Below are positions 41,240-49,478 of a DNA stretch of 64,000 nt, piece after piece. Origin of the DNA: Mycobacterium sp. GTDB lineage: Bacteria; Actinomycetota; Actinomycetes; Mycobacteriales; Mycobacteriaceae. Both the position numbers and the translations under genes were made by a program. The stretch spans positions 1 through 64,000 of the forward strand of contig NZ_PKEK01000052.1 in NCBI RefSeq assembly GCF_002863225.1. The letters are read 5' to 3'. The stretch's first letter is position 1. Every line of letters starts with the position of its first letter. A model generated the notes under the pieces. It ran no database searches and was not told the origin of the DNA. It saw only the letters and a list, made by a program, of their open reading frames with translations.

Positions 41240-42802
41240 CTAATGCCCCGCGTCGGCCAGCGCCTGCTGGGCCGCGTTGTACCCAGGGATGAAGGTGATG
41301 CCCGGCCCGCCGTGGCAGCCGGTGCTGGCCAGGTAGAGCCCGGTGATCGGAAGTGGCTGGCCGACAAAGCCTTTGGGCCCAGGTCGATTCGGCCCGATCT
41401 GGTTTGCGTGAAACAGGCCGTGGCAGTAGTCGCCGCCGGGGGCGCCGAACATCACGCCCATGTGTTTGGGCGTGAAGGTGGCGTGCCGGCTGATGCTGCG
41501 TTCGAAGTTGGGCGCCAACCGGTTGATCTTGTCGATCACCCGTTGGCCCATCTCGGTTTTCGCCGCGCCGTAGTCCACCTCGCCTTCGATCGGGAACCAC
41601 AGCGCGAAGGCCGATGCGGCGTGCTTGCCGGGCGGCGCCAGGCCGGGGTCGTTCTGCGAGGGAACCTGGAACACGACGGTCGGGTCGGCGGGCACTATTC
41701 CTTGCCGGCAGTCCTCCCATTGCTGCTGGACTTCCTCGGGAGTGCTGAAGATACCGATCGATGCCTGCATGCTCGGCTCGTTGAGCATCTCGTAGGGGGC
41801 GACGAATTCGGGCGCTTCGTCCAGAGCGAAGTGCATCTGAATGTAGCTGCCGCGGTGGTCGATTCGCGCGTAGCGGGCGCGGATGTCGGCGGGAAGGGCC
41901 GCCGGGTCGATCAGATCGTTGACGGTCAGGTCGGGCGCCAGTGCCGAGATCACGATCGGCGCGGTCACCGTCTCGCCCGCCTCGGTGCGTACTCCACCCA
42001 CAGTCCCGTCGCTCACCACGATCTCGGCGACGGGGGTGCGCAGCCGGACTTCACCGCCCTCGCGCTTGAGCGTGTCGACCAGATGTGCGGTGAGCGCGCC
42101 GATTCCGCCGCGCAGCTTCTTCATCTGCATGGTGTCGCCCTCGGGAACCCCCAGGCCGAACGCCAGCGCGGCCGCGCTGCCCGGGGTGGCCGGTCCGCGG
42201 TAGAGCGTGTTGACCGCCAGCACGGTCATCGAGCCCCGCAGCGCGCCGTGCTTCTCACGATCCGGCAGATAGCGGTCGAGCACATCGGTGACCGAGCCGA
42301 ACAGCATCTCGTCAATGGCCGAGCGCTCGAATTCATTGGTGGCACAGGCATACATCTCGTCGAGTGTCTTGGGTGGCGCCCCGGCGTCGAACCTGCCGAG
42401 CGCCCGCGACGGGGCCTGCGCCCACGTCATCAGGCCCGCCATGCCGTTTACCGCGTCGGCACCGTGGACCTCGTTGAGGTGGGTGAACAGCTTGATCGGG
42501 TCGCTGTACTGGACCATCGGATCGTCGCCGATCCCACGCAGCGCCACCGACATCACCTCGAGGTCGACGGTCGGAATCGCGTCCAGGCCGAGCTGCTCGC
42601 GGACTATCGGCGCGGTGGGAAATTGCACGGAGCCGGCGATCTCGAAGTGGTAGCCGTCGAACAGTTCGACGGTGGACGCCATCCCGCCCGCGTACAGCTT
42701 CGATTCCAGGCAGAGCGTGCGCAGACCGGCCTTCTGCAAGAGCACCGCGGCGGCCAGGCCGTTGTGTCCGGCGCCAATCACGATCGCGTCGTAGTCGGTC
42801 AT
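41240..42802 (-). CDS. Phytoene-desaturase-like FAD oxidoreductase (Rv3829c orthologue)
   Basis: A 520-residue FAD-dependent amine-oxidase/phytoene-desaturase family protein. The dinucleotide fold is IVIGAGHNGLAAAVLL near residue 6-21, with LYAGGMAST following, and a C-terminal FAD-closing segment GCHGGPGITFIPGYNAA. The substrate may be a polyprenyl or retinoid-like compound, but none is established. The ATG at 42802 has GGAAGG about 10 bases upstream. A candidate TetR operator lies 49 bp upstream, matching a site in front of the next gene. Confidence 0.9.
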   Translation of the reverse strand: MTDYDAIVIGAGHNGLAAAVLLQKAGLRTLCLESKLYAGGMASTVELFDGYHFEIAGSVQFPTAPIVREQLGLDAIPTVDLEVMSVALRGIGDDPMVQYSDPIKLFTHLNEVHGADAVNGMAGLMTWAQAPSRALGRFDAGAPPKTLDEMYACATNEFERSAIDEMLFGSVTDVLDRYLPDREKHGALRGSMTVLAVNTLYRGPATPGSAAALAFGLGVPEGDTMQMKKLRGGIGALTAHLVDTLKREGGEVRLRTPVAEIVVSDGTVGGVRTEAGETVTAPIVISALAPDLTVNDLIDPAALPADIRARYARIDHRGSYIQMHFALDEAPEFVAPYEMLNEPSMQASIGIFSTPEEVQQQWEDCRQGIVPADPTVVFQVPSQNDPGLAPPGKHAASAFALWFPIEGEVDYGAAKTEMGQRVIDKINRLAPNFERSISRHATFTPKHMGVMFGAPGGDYCHGLFHANQIGPNRPGPKGFVGQPLPITGLYLASTGCHGGPGITFIPGYNAAQQALADAGH

Positions 42803-42850
42803 CTGCTCGCCTTCCGCTCTGCTGAGCAGGCTGGCAGGGATGCAGAGTTT

Positions 42851-42864
42851 TGTCAATTATGACG
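42851..42864. promoter_or_regulatory. Candidate TetR operator, site 1
   Basis: TGTCAATTATGACG is an imperfect palindrome that matches the perfect site at 43508-43521 in 10 of 14 positions, including both half-sites TGTCA and TGAC. It overlaps the tetR stop codon and lies 49 bp upstream of the oxidoreductase ATG. Confidence 0.6.
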
Positions 42865-43480
42865 AAACATGTCCGGGCCAGGGTTCGGTGATACCGGCCC
42901 GCAGGGTCTCCAGGGCGAGATGACACAGCCGGGCCAGTTCGCCCAGTGAGCGATTGTCGCCGAGCATCCAGACCTCCATCGCGCCGAAGACACCGGCCGC
43001 GATGCAGCGTGCCGTCACCGCGAAACGCACCCGGTCATCCGGCTTGGGTTTGGCATCGCCGCTGCGTCGTTGCAACTGGGCGGCGATGGCGTCGGCGAAG
43101 TCGGCCTGCACGTCTTGGATGTGTCGGACGATGCGGCCCGGGTCGATCTCGTGATCGCGCAGCGCGGCGATTTTCGCAACGGCATCAACGTCATACGGGA
43201 ACGCGAAGATCGCCGACTGCACCGAATCGACGATCGCCTCGTTCGCCGGCCGGTCGCCTAACGCGGCACGAAACCAGTTCAGGCCGGTGTAGTCGGCGAA
43301 CAGCAGATCGTGTTTGGAGGAGAAGTGGCGATAGAACGTCCGCAGCGTCACGCCGGCGTCCGCGGCGATCTGCTCGGCCGAGGTGTCTTCGACACCCTGG
43401 GCCAGGAATCGGACCAGCGCCGCCTGGCGCAGCGCGTCGCGAGTGCGTTCGCTGCGCGCGGTCTGCGCGGGACGGATCAT
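42857..43480 (-). CDS. TetR-family regulator (Rv3830c orthologue)
   Basis: A 207-residue regulator with the HTH in TSAEQIAADAGVTLRTFYRH (about residues 33-52) and a helical ligand domain. It lies 54 bp upstream of the oxidoreductase start and is divergent from a small membrane-protein gene. Matching palindromes before both target genes suggest it represses itself, the oxidoreductase and the membrane protein. The ligand is unknown, but the oxidoreductase substrate is a natural guess. Confidence 0.92.
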   Translation of the reverse strand: MIRPAQTARSERTRDALRQAALVRFLAQGVEDTSAEQIAADAGVTLRTFYRHFSSKHDLLFADYTGLNWFRAALGDRPANEAIVDSVQSAIFAFPYDVDAVAKIAALRDHEIDPGRIVRHIQDVQADFADAIAAQLQRRSGDAKPKPDDRVRFAVTARCIAAGVFGAMEVWMLGDNRSLGELARLCHLALETLRAGITEPWPGHVSS

Positions 43481-43507
43481 CCGAGTAAGTTACCCCAGCA
43501 GACGTTG

Positions 43508-43521
43508 TGTCAATATTGACA
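43508..43521. promoter_or_regulatory. Candidate TetR operator, site 2 (perfect palindrome)
   Basis: TGTCAATATTGACA is a perfect 14-bp palindrome in the 71-bp region between the divergent tetR (starts 43480) and membrane-protein gene (starts 43552). It is placed to block both promoters. Confidence 0.75.
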
Positions 43522-43551
43522 AAACTTTGACGGCGGGGTCAGACTGCGGCG

Positions 43552-44037
43552 ATGGTCTCGCTTCTCACCCACGCAATCCTCGGCATCGCGGTCATCACGT
43601 GGATCGTCACCTCGAACCGCCAGGTGTTCTCCCGTCCCGGTGGCGGCGCGCTGTTCTCCCCGCTGGAGGCGCTGTACTACGCAATCGAGATCGCCTCGAT
43701 CGCGCTCGGCTGGTACTTCAACATCCGCTTCGTGCAGGAGTATTCGCACGGCTCGACCAACCCGTTGTGGGGTGAGCACGGCAGCTGGGCCGAATACATC
43801 CGGCTGATGTTCACCAACCCGGCGGCCAGTTCGGCGAGTCAGGACTACACGATCGCCAATGTCGTTCTGCTGCCCCTGTTTACGATTGTCGACGGCTACC
43901 GTCGTGGCTTGCGGCGACCGTGGCTGTACTTCGTCTCCAGCCTGTTCACCAGTTTCGCGTTCGCGTTCGCGTTCTACTTCGCGACCATCGAGCGCCAGCA
44001 CCGGCACGCGACCGTGCGGGTCCGAGTTCCCGCCTAG
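43552..44037 (+). CDS. Small membrane protein (Rv3831 orthologue)
   Basis: A 161-residue protein with about four membrane segments: HAILGIAVITWIV (7-19), YAIEIASIALGWYF (43-56), a third near IANVVLLPLFTIV and a fourth in FVSSLFTSFAFAFAFYF. The C-terminus is basic. No catalytic motif is visible. It shares a divergent operator-bearing promoter with tetR, so it is probably part of that regulon. The stop overlaps the diguanylate cyclase stop in a CTAG palindrome. Confidence 0.82.
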   Translation: MVSLLTHAILGIAVITWIVTSNRQVFSRPGGGALFSPLEALYYAIEIASIALGWYFNIRFVQEYSHGSTNPLWGEHGSWAEYIRLMFTNPAASSASQDYTIANVVLLPLFTIVDGYRRGLRRPWLYFVSSLFTSFAFAFAFYFATIERQHRHATVRVRVPA

Positions 44038-45167
44038 GCGCTGACGCCGTCGCGGTAGTCGGTCTCGTCGTCGGAGTAGGTGGTCAGCGGCTGCGGAAGC
44101 GGCCATTCGTGATGGCCGACCTGATTTCCGCCACGTCGTTTCGCGGCGTACATCGCCGCATCGGCGGCCGCGATCAGCTCGATGAGCAGGTCGCTGCGGC
44201 TGCCGGTGCAGTAGGCGGGATGCACGCCGGCGGTGCCGACACTGGCGGTGATGCCAAACGGCAGGGCGGCGATCTCCTCACACAACTGCTGCGCGCGGCG
44301 ATGCACCTCGTCGGGATGCCAGCAGTCGGCGATCACAAACTCCTCGCCGCCGGAGCGGCCGATCACCGCGCTGTCATCGGTGGTGTCGCGCAGCGCCCGA
44401 GACACCGAGACCAGTGCGTCGTCGCCGGTGCTGTGGCCGTAACTGTCGTTGAGCTGTTTGAAGCGATCCAGGTCGATCACCGAGACCACGACGTAGGCCT
44501 GCTGCTGGCCGCCATGCTCCAGGCAGGCCTTGGCCCGTCGGTGGAAAGCACGTCGAGTGAACAACCCGGTCAGCTGATCCCGCTCGGCGCGCACCGCATC
44601 GGCACCCAGGACGTGCACGACCACCTGGATGCCGAACGGCACCGCCAGATTGAGCAGCAACAGCAGCATGCAACAGCACACCGCCGCCATGCCGTTGAGC
44701 CGTTCGGCAACGCGATAGCCCTCGAAGCCACTGATCAAGCTGGCGACGGTGAAGTTGTAGGCCATCAACGACGCACGGTGGAACAACGCGATGTAGCTGG
44801 CCATCGTCGCGAACGTGGTGCAGGTCAGCATGGCGATCAATGGATCGCTCTGGGCCACCGTGATCAGCGCGATGCAGACGCTGGACCCCAAGGCGAACCG
44901 GATGGCGGTGCGGCGGCTGGGCCAGCGCGTCGCCCAGAGCAACGAGCCGGCGGCCGCGCCGATCGCCGCGGCAATCGCGCAGGTGAGACCCACCGGACCG
45001 GTCGGGCCGCTCGGGGTGAAGATGGTGCCGAGCGCAACCAGCGACAAACTGCCCGCGATGACCGAGACGGTGATGCGGGTGAGGGTGTCCATCCCGCGGG
45101 CCGTCAGATGCGCACTCAGCCGGTCGTAGTGATCGGACTGGTGCCACCACTGAGCGAGCCAACCCAT
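44034..45167 (-). CDS. Membrane-bound diguanylate cyclase (GGDEF domain)
   Basis: A 377-residue protein with six or so membrane helices (about 28-185) that form a MASE-type sensor region, followed by a GGDEF domain. The active-site signature is RSGGEEF (Gly273-Phe277) and the metal-binding Asp is in VIDLDRFKQLNDSYG (about 232). No RxxD inhibitory site is visible at the expected place before GGEEF, so product inhibition may be absent. It should make c-di-GMP. The gene has no counterpart here in M. tuberculosis as I recall the order (Rv3831-Rv3832c), so it is an insertion or a loss there. Confidence 0.92.
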   Translation of the reverse strand: MGWLAQWWHQSDHYDRLSAHLTARGMDTLTRITVSVIAGSLSLVALGTIFTPSGPTGPVGLTCAIAAAIGAAAGSLLWATRWPSRRTAIRFALGSSVCIALITVAQSDPLIAMLTCTTFATMASYIALFHRASLMAYNFTVASLISGFEGYRVAERLNGMAAVCCCMLLLLLNLAVPFGIQVVVHVLGADAVRAERDQLTGLFTRRAFHRRAKACLEHGGQQQAYVVVSVIDLDRFKQLNDSYGHSTGDDALVSVSRALRDTTDDSAVIGRSGGEEFVIADCWHPDEVHRRAQQLCEEIAALPFGITASVGTAGVHPAYCTGSRSDLLIELIAAADAAMYAAKRRGGNQVGHHEWPLPQPLTTYSDDETDYRDGVSA

Positions 45168-45288
45168 CGCGCTGTAACACCCCTCAGACGCGGTTGCTCA
45201 TCACCGCATGCACAACTCCAGTCAGAGATGATAGTTGAGCAGATAAGGCAACGGCTGGGCTTTGCTATCGGCGACCGCGGCCGGAGCG

Positions 45289-46545
45289 CTACCTCGGCTC
45301 GAGCACCTCGGTGCCGACGAAGGGCACCAGCGCCGCCGGAACCCGCACACTGCCGTCGGGCTGCTGGTGGTTTTCCAGAATGGCGACCAGCCAGCGGGTG
45401 GTGGCCAGCGTGCCGTTGAGCGTCGCCGCGATCTGCGGTTTGCCGTTGCCGTCGCGGTAGCGGGTGGCCAGCCGGCGGGCCTGGAAGGTGGTGCAGTTCG
45501 ACGTCGAGGTCAGCTCCCGATACGCCTGCTGAGTGGGCACCCAGGCTTCGCAGTCGAACTTGCGTGCCGCCGACGACCCCAGATCGCCCGCGGCCACGTC
45601 GATCACGCGGTACGGCACCTCGATGCGGGCCAGCATCTCGCGCTGCCAGCCCAACAGCCGCTGGTGCTCGGCTTCGGCGTCGGCCGGATCGCAGTAGACG
45701 AACGCCTCCACCTTGTCGAATTGATGCACCCGGATGATGCCCCGGGTGTCCTTGCCGTAGCTGCCGGCTTCGCGGCGAAAACACGACGACCAACCGGCGT
45801 AGCGCAGCGGGCCGTTGGCGAGGTCGAGAATCTCGCCGGAGTGATACCCGGCCAGCGGCACCTCCGACGTACCGACCAGGTAGAGGTCGTCGGCCTCCAC
45901 CCGGTAGATCTCGTCGGCGTGGGCGCCGAGGAATCCGGTGCCGGACATCACCTCGGGGCGCACCAGAACCGGCGGGATGATCGGCACGAAACCGTTGTCG
46001 GCGGCCAGCCGGATCGCCATGTTCAGCAGACCGAGCTGCAGCAGGGCACCCTGGCCGGTCAGGAAATAGAACCGCGACCCGGACACCTTTGCGCCGCGTT
46101 CCATGTCGAGCAGGCCGAGCGCCTCGCCGAGTTCGAGGTGGTCTCGGGGATTGTCGATCGCGGCGGGTTGGCCGACGACGTCGAGTACGGCGAAGTCCTC
46201 TTCACCGCCGGCGGGGACGCCGTCGATGGTCACGTTGGAGATCGCCATGTGGGCGGCGGTGAAGGTGGCTTCCGCCTCGGCCTGCCGCGACTCCGCGGCC
46301 TTGACCTGCTCGGCCAACTCCTTGGCGGTCTGCAGCAGCGCCGGCCGCTCGTCGGGCGAGGCCTTGCCGACCGCCTTGCTGGCGGCCTTCTGATCGGCGC
46401 GCAGCGAGTCCGCGGCCGCGATCGCGGAACGGCGCGCGGTGTCGGCCGCCAACAGGGTGTCGACCAGCGTCGGATCCTCGCCGCGCTTCTGTTGCGACGC
46501 ACGCACGAAATCAGGATTGTCCCGAAGCAACCTCAGGTCGATCAC
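45289..46545 (-). CDS. serS: Seryl-tRNA synthetase
   Basis: A 418-residue class II synthetase that charges tRNA-Ser. An N-terminal coiled-coil arm (about 25-105, with DSLRADQKAASKAVGKA) contacts the tRNA long variable arm. Motif 2 is in GWSSCFRREAGSYGKDTRG and motif 3 in NGTLATTRWLVAILENHQ. GTG start reads MIDLRLLRDNPDFVRAS. It is divergent from the septum-formation-type gene. Essential housekeeping gene, same relative place as Rv3834c. Confidence 0.97.
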   Translation of the reverse strand: MIDLRLLRDNPDFVRASQQKRGEDPTLVDTLLAADTARRSAIAAADSLRADQKAASKAVGKASPDERPALLQTAKELAEQVKAAESRQAEAEATFTAAHMAISNVTIDGVPAGGEEDFAVLDVVGQPAAIDNPRDHLELGEALGLLDMERGAKVSGSRFYFLTGQGALLQLGLLNMAIRLAADNGFVPIIPPVLVRPEVMSGTGFLGAHADEIYRVEADDLYLVGTSEVPLAGYHSGEILDLANGPLRYAGWSSCFRREAGSYGKDTRGIIRVHQFDKVEAFVYCDPADAEAEHQRLLGWQREMLARIEVPYRVIDVAAGDLGSSAARKFDCEAWVPTQQAYRELTSTSNCTTFQARRLATRYRDGNGKPQIAATLNGTLATTRWLVAILENHQQPDGSVRVPAALVPFVGTEVLEPR

Positions 46546-46597
46546 GGGCTAGAACCCTACGCGGTCCGCTGGGGCGACCGGCAATCATTTCACTTCT

Positions 46598-46612
46598 GTA
46601 ACAGCCGTCACA
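46598..46612 (+). promoter_or_regulatory. GTAACA/GTCACA direct repeat, MtrA-box-like
   Basis: GTAACA at 46598-46603 and GTCACA at 46607-46612 form a direct repeat with a 9-base period, the layout described for sites of the response regulator MtrA (GTCACAgcg-type). It lies in the 88-bp divergent region between serS and the septum-formation-type gene, 22 bp before the latter's first ATG. Pattern match only. Confidence 0.4.
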
Positions 46613-46633
46613 GAGCCGCGCTGGCCTGTCAGA

Positions 46634-48082
46634 ATGGAGGTGATGTGGCACGTATCTGAGCGCGACGACGACGACGCCTCGGGCGCCTCAGTGGCGCCGG
46701 GAGCCTCGGCGTACAAGCGTCGACTGCCGCGCCTGCGCCTGTCGACTCCGCAGGCGACGTTGCAGCCATCGGCGACCCGACGGGCGCTGCTGCTGACCGC
46801 TCTGGGCGGCTTGTTGATCGCCGGCCTGGTCACCGCCCTGCCGATCGGCGGTGGTCCCGGACGGCTGGCCGGCTACATCGACCCGGTGCCGCCGACCGGC
46901 GCCAAGAGCAACGACGCCTTCACGCACGCGGTCGGTGGCAACTGCCTGATGTGGCCGGAGCGGATGCCCGAGGCCGCCAACATCGTCGACTGCAAAGACG
47001 AGCACCGCTTCGAAGTCGCCGAATCCATCGACATGCGCACCTTCCCCGGCTCGGAGTACGGGCCGTCGGCCCCGCCGCCCTCGTCCACCCGTATCGAGCA
47101 GATCAGCCAGGAGCAGTGCGAGTCGGCGGTCCGCCGCTATCTGGGCGCCAAGTTCGATCCGAACAGCAAGTTCGTCATCAGCATGTTGTGGTCGGGCGAC
47201 AAAGCGTGGCGGCAGTTCGGCGACCGGCGGATGCTGTGCGGACTACAGCTGCCGGGCTCCGGCAACCAGCAGGTCGCGTACAAGGGCAAGGTCGCCGACG
47301 TCGACCAGAGCAAGGTCTGGCCGGACGGCACCTGCCTGGGCATCGACCCGGCCACCAATCAGCCTACCGACATTCCGGTCGACTGCGTCGCGCCGCACGC
47401 GATGGAGGTCACCGGCACGGTCAACCTGTTGGCCCGGTTCCCCGAAGGCGTGCCGCCCGAGCCGGAGCAGGACGGCTTCATCAAGGACTCCTGCACCAAG
47501 CTGACCGACGCCTTTCTGGCGCCGGTGCAGCTGCGCAGCACCACCCTGACGCTGATCTACAGCACGCTGTCGTTGCCCAGCTGGTCATCGGGCAGCCGTC
47601 AGGTCGCCTGCAGCATCGGCGCAACCCTGGGCAACGGCGGTTGGGCCACATTGCTGAACAGCGCCAAGGGCGCGTTGAAGATCAACGGGCAGGCCCCGGT
47701 TCCCCCGCCGGACATCCCGCAGGAGCGGCTCAACCTGCCGCCGATTCCGACCGGACCGGAGCCCAGCGGGGGCGCCTCCTCGACCAGGTCGAACGGATCC
47801 GGAGCCAACGGGTCGGCGGGAACGAACGGGTCGTCGGGAGCCAACGGGTCCTCTGGATCGAACGGGTCGTCGGGAACGAACCCGCAACGGCAGGGCAACC
47901 AGCACCTGCCCGGCCAACCCTCGCCCGCTCAGCAGCCGGCCTCCCCGGCGCCGCAGGCACCGGCCTCCCCCGCGCCGCAAGCACCGGCCCCCGCGCCCGA
48001 GGGTCCGCCCGCCGAGGTACCGGCGAACCCGTTCGCGCCCGCGCCGCCCGCCGCGGAACCAGGGCCCGGGCCGGGGCAGTAA
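46634..48082 (+). CDS. Septum-formation-family membrane protein (Rv3835 orthologue)
   Basis: A 482-residue protein with a cytosolic N-terminus of about 50 residues, one membrane helix (ALLLTALGGLLIAGLVTALP, about 51-70) and an extracellular part. The latter has two septum-formation-type units with paired cysteines (GNCLMWPERMPEAANIVDCK and DGTCLGIDP...VDCVAPHAMEV) and a C-terminal low-complexity tail with NGSSG repeats followed by Pro/Ala/Gln. The tail resembles wall-spanning linkers. Start is uncertain: ATG at 46634 or at 46643, with GGAGG lying between. It is followed 4 bp later by the minizincin-like gene. Confidence 0.85.
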   Translation: MEVMWHVSERDDDDASGASVAPGASAYKRRLPRLRLSTPQATLQPSATRRALLLTALGGLLIAGLVTALPIGGGPGRLAGYIDPVPPTGAKSNDAFTHAVGGNCLMWPERMPEAANIVDCKDEHRFEVAESIDMRTFPGSEYGPSAPPPSSTRIEQISQEQCESAVRRYLGAKFDPNSKFVISMLWSGDKAWRQFGDRRMLCGLQLPGSGNQQVAYKGKVADVDQSKVWPDGTCLGIDPATNQPTDIPVDCVAPHAMEVTGTVNLLARFPEGVPPEPEQDGFIKDSCTKLTDAFLAPVQLRSTTLTLIYSTLSLPSWSSGSRQVACSIGATLGNGGWATLLNSAKGALKINGQAPVPPPDIPQERLNLPPIPTGPEPSGGASSTRSNGSGANGSAGTNGSSGANGSSGSNGSSGTNPQRQGNQHLPGQPSPAQQPASPAPQAPASPAPQAPAPAPEGPPAEVPANPFAPAPPAAEPGPGPGQ

Positions 48083-48086
48083 CCCG

Positions 48087-48437
48087 GTGACCGTTCGGAT
48101 GGATCCGCAACGGTTCGAGGAGCTGGTGTCCGACGCGCTCGACCTGGTTCCGCCGAAGCTGGTCGCGGTGATGGACAACGTCGTCGTACTGGTCGCCGAC
48201 CGCCACCCCGACGACGACGAGCTGCTCGGCCTGTACGAGGGCGTGGCACTGACCGAGCGGGATTCGCACTACGCCGGCTCGCTGCCGGACACCATCACCA
48301 TCTACCGGGACGCGCTACTGGAGATCTGCGACGACGAGGACGAGGTCGTCGAGGAGGTCAAGATCACCGTGATCCACGAGATCGCCCACCATTTCGGCAT
48401 CGACGACGAACGCCTGCACGAACTGGGCTGGGCCTGA
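48087..48437 (+). CDS. Minizincin-like zinc metalloprotease (Rv3836 orthologue)
   Basis: A 116-residue protein whose C-terminus has the zinc protease signature HEIAHHFGIDDERLHELGW: HExxH plus a distal His/Glu. This is the pattern of the small TTHA0227-type metallopeptidases. No signal peptide is seen, so it should be cytosolic. It is 4 bp downstream of the septum-formation-type gene and probably cotranscribed. GTG start. Substrate unknown. Confidence 0.87.
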   Translation: MTVRMDPQRFEELVSDALDLVPPKLVAVMDNVVVLVADRHPDDDELLGLYEGVALTERDSHYAGSLPDTITIYRDALLEICDDEDEVVEEVKITVIHEIAHHFGIDDERLHELGWA

Positions 48438-48499
48438 GCCAACCGACGCCGTGGGCGCGGCAGCACGGATCTGTCGGGGATCGGTGCTAGAAACGGCTC

Positions 48500-48802
48500 A
48501 TGGAGACAGCCGGCGACGATGCAGAGCAAAGCGATGAGGAGAAGCGGCTGATAAGGCCAGCCGGCGACGATGCAGAGCAAAGCGATGAGGAGAAGCGGCT
48601 CGCGAGCTCAGGCTGCCGCGACTGCCGGGCCGGCTTGGAGCACTGCCACGGCACACTGATTCACCACTGGCTGCATCGATCCGAGTGCACCGACCACGAT
48701 TGCGCCGGACCGGAATTGCTGCCGCACACGTTCGTCCTCGACTGCGACGCGGTCGGGTGCGAATGCGCGTCCATCGAGGCGCGCTCGGCGCTCGCGATCT
48801 GA
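48500..48802 (+). CDS. 100-residue protein with duplicated MIRU-encoded N-terminus
   Basis: A 100-residue frame. Residues 3-36 are encoded by a 51-bp tandem repeat and read (T/P)AGDDAEQSDEEKRL twice. Residues 37-100 contain a Cys/His-rich domain (SGCRDCRAGLEHCHGTLIHH, ECTDHDCAG, CDAVGCEC) that could bind metal. The Cys-rich part is the likely ancient core and the repeat an in-frame insertion that supplies or extends the start. It converges on the phosphoglycerate-mutase-like gene with a 4-bp gap. Function unknown. Confidence 0.65.
   Translation: METAGDDAEQSDEEKRLIRPAGDDAEQSDEEKRLASSGCRDCRAGLEHCHGTLIHHWLHRSECTDHDCAGPELLPHTFVLDCDAVGCECASIEARSALAI
48507..48600 (+). repeat. MIRU-like tandem repeat, two copies, 51-bp period
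   Basis: Bases 48507-48549 and 48558-48600 are identical over 43 bp. The core GATGCAGAGCAAAGCGATGA is the signature of mycobacterial interspersed repetitive units. The 51-bp period keeps the reading frame (17 codons). A related single copy lies inverted at 55911-55948. Confidence 0.85.
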
Positions 48803-48806
48803 GTCG

Positions 48807-49478
48807 TCAGCCCATCGGGTCGGCGGCCGAGTCGATCTCCTCGACCTCGGGCGCGAACGGCGGAGTGTGCGTTCCCCACTGCCGGCAGCTCCATCCCCCG
48901 TCGCCTTCCGGCGCGAGCACCACGAATTCGGTGTTGGCCAGGTGATGATCGATCGCGAAAGTGCTTGGCACATCTGCCAATACAGCTGCCGTCAGCCGGA
49001 TCGCCGCGCCGTGACTGACGACGACGATGTCGCCGGTCCAGCCGTCGTCGTCGAGGTAGCGGGTCCGTAATTCCGCCAGCACCGGCAGGTAGCGGTCCAA
49101 CACCTGATCGGCGCTCTCGCCGCCCGGCATCGCGACGTCGCGCTCGCCCTTGAGCCAGCGCTCGTACACCGCGTTGAATTCGTCGACTGCGGCGTCGTCG
49201 TTTCGGTTTTCCAGGTCACCGACCTGCACTTCGTGGATACCGATGACCTCGCGGGCGGGAACCTCGACCAAGCCACCGATCTCCGTCGCGGTCTGCACCG
49301 CCCGGGTGGCCACCGAGTGCAACAGCAGACCGGGCGGCGCCGTCAGCGCCTTCGCAAAATCGCGGGCCTGTTCACGGCCCAGCGGCGTCAACTCCGCCCC
49401 CGGCGGTCGGGTGTCCAACCGCTTGTCGACGTTGCCGACGGACTGGCCGTGCCGCACCAACACCAGCCGGCCGCTCAT
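48807..49478 (-). CDS. Phosphoglycerate-mutase-family phosphatase (Rv3837c orthologue)
   Basis: A 223-residue histidine-phosphatase-superfamily enzyme. The phospho-acceptor His is in LVRHGQSVGNVDKR (residue 9) and the second catalytic His in VVSHGAAIR. It lacks features of true glycolytic mutase and is more likely a broad phosphatase. It overlaps pheA by 4 bp, so the two are translationally coupled; a role in amino-acid metabolism is possible but unproven. Confidence 0.9.
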   Translation of the reverse strand: MSGRLVLVRHGQSVGNVDKRLDTRPPGAELTPLGREQARDFAKALTAPPGLLLHSVATRAVQTATEIGGLVEVPAREVIGIHEVQVGDLENRNDDAAVDEFNAVYERWLKGERDVAMPGGESADQVLDRYLPVLAELRTRYLDDDGWTGDIVVVSHGAAIRLTAAVLADVPSTFAIDHHLANTEFVVLAPEGDGGWSCRQWGTHTPPFAPEVEEIDSAADPMG

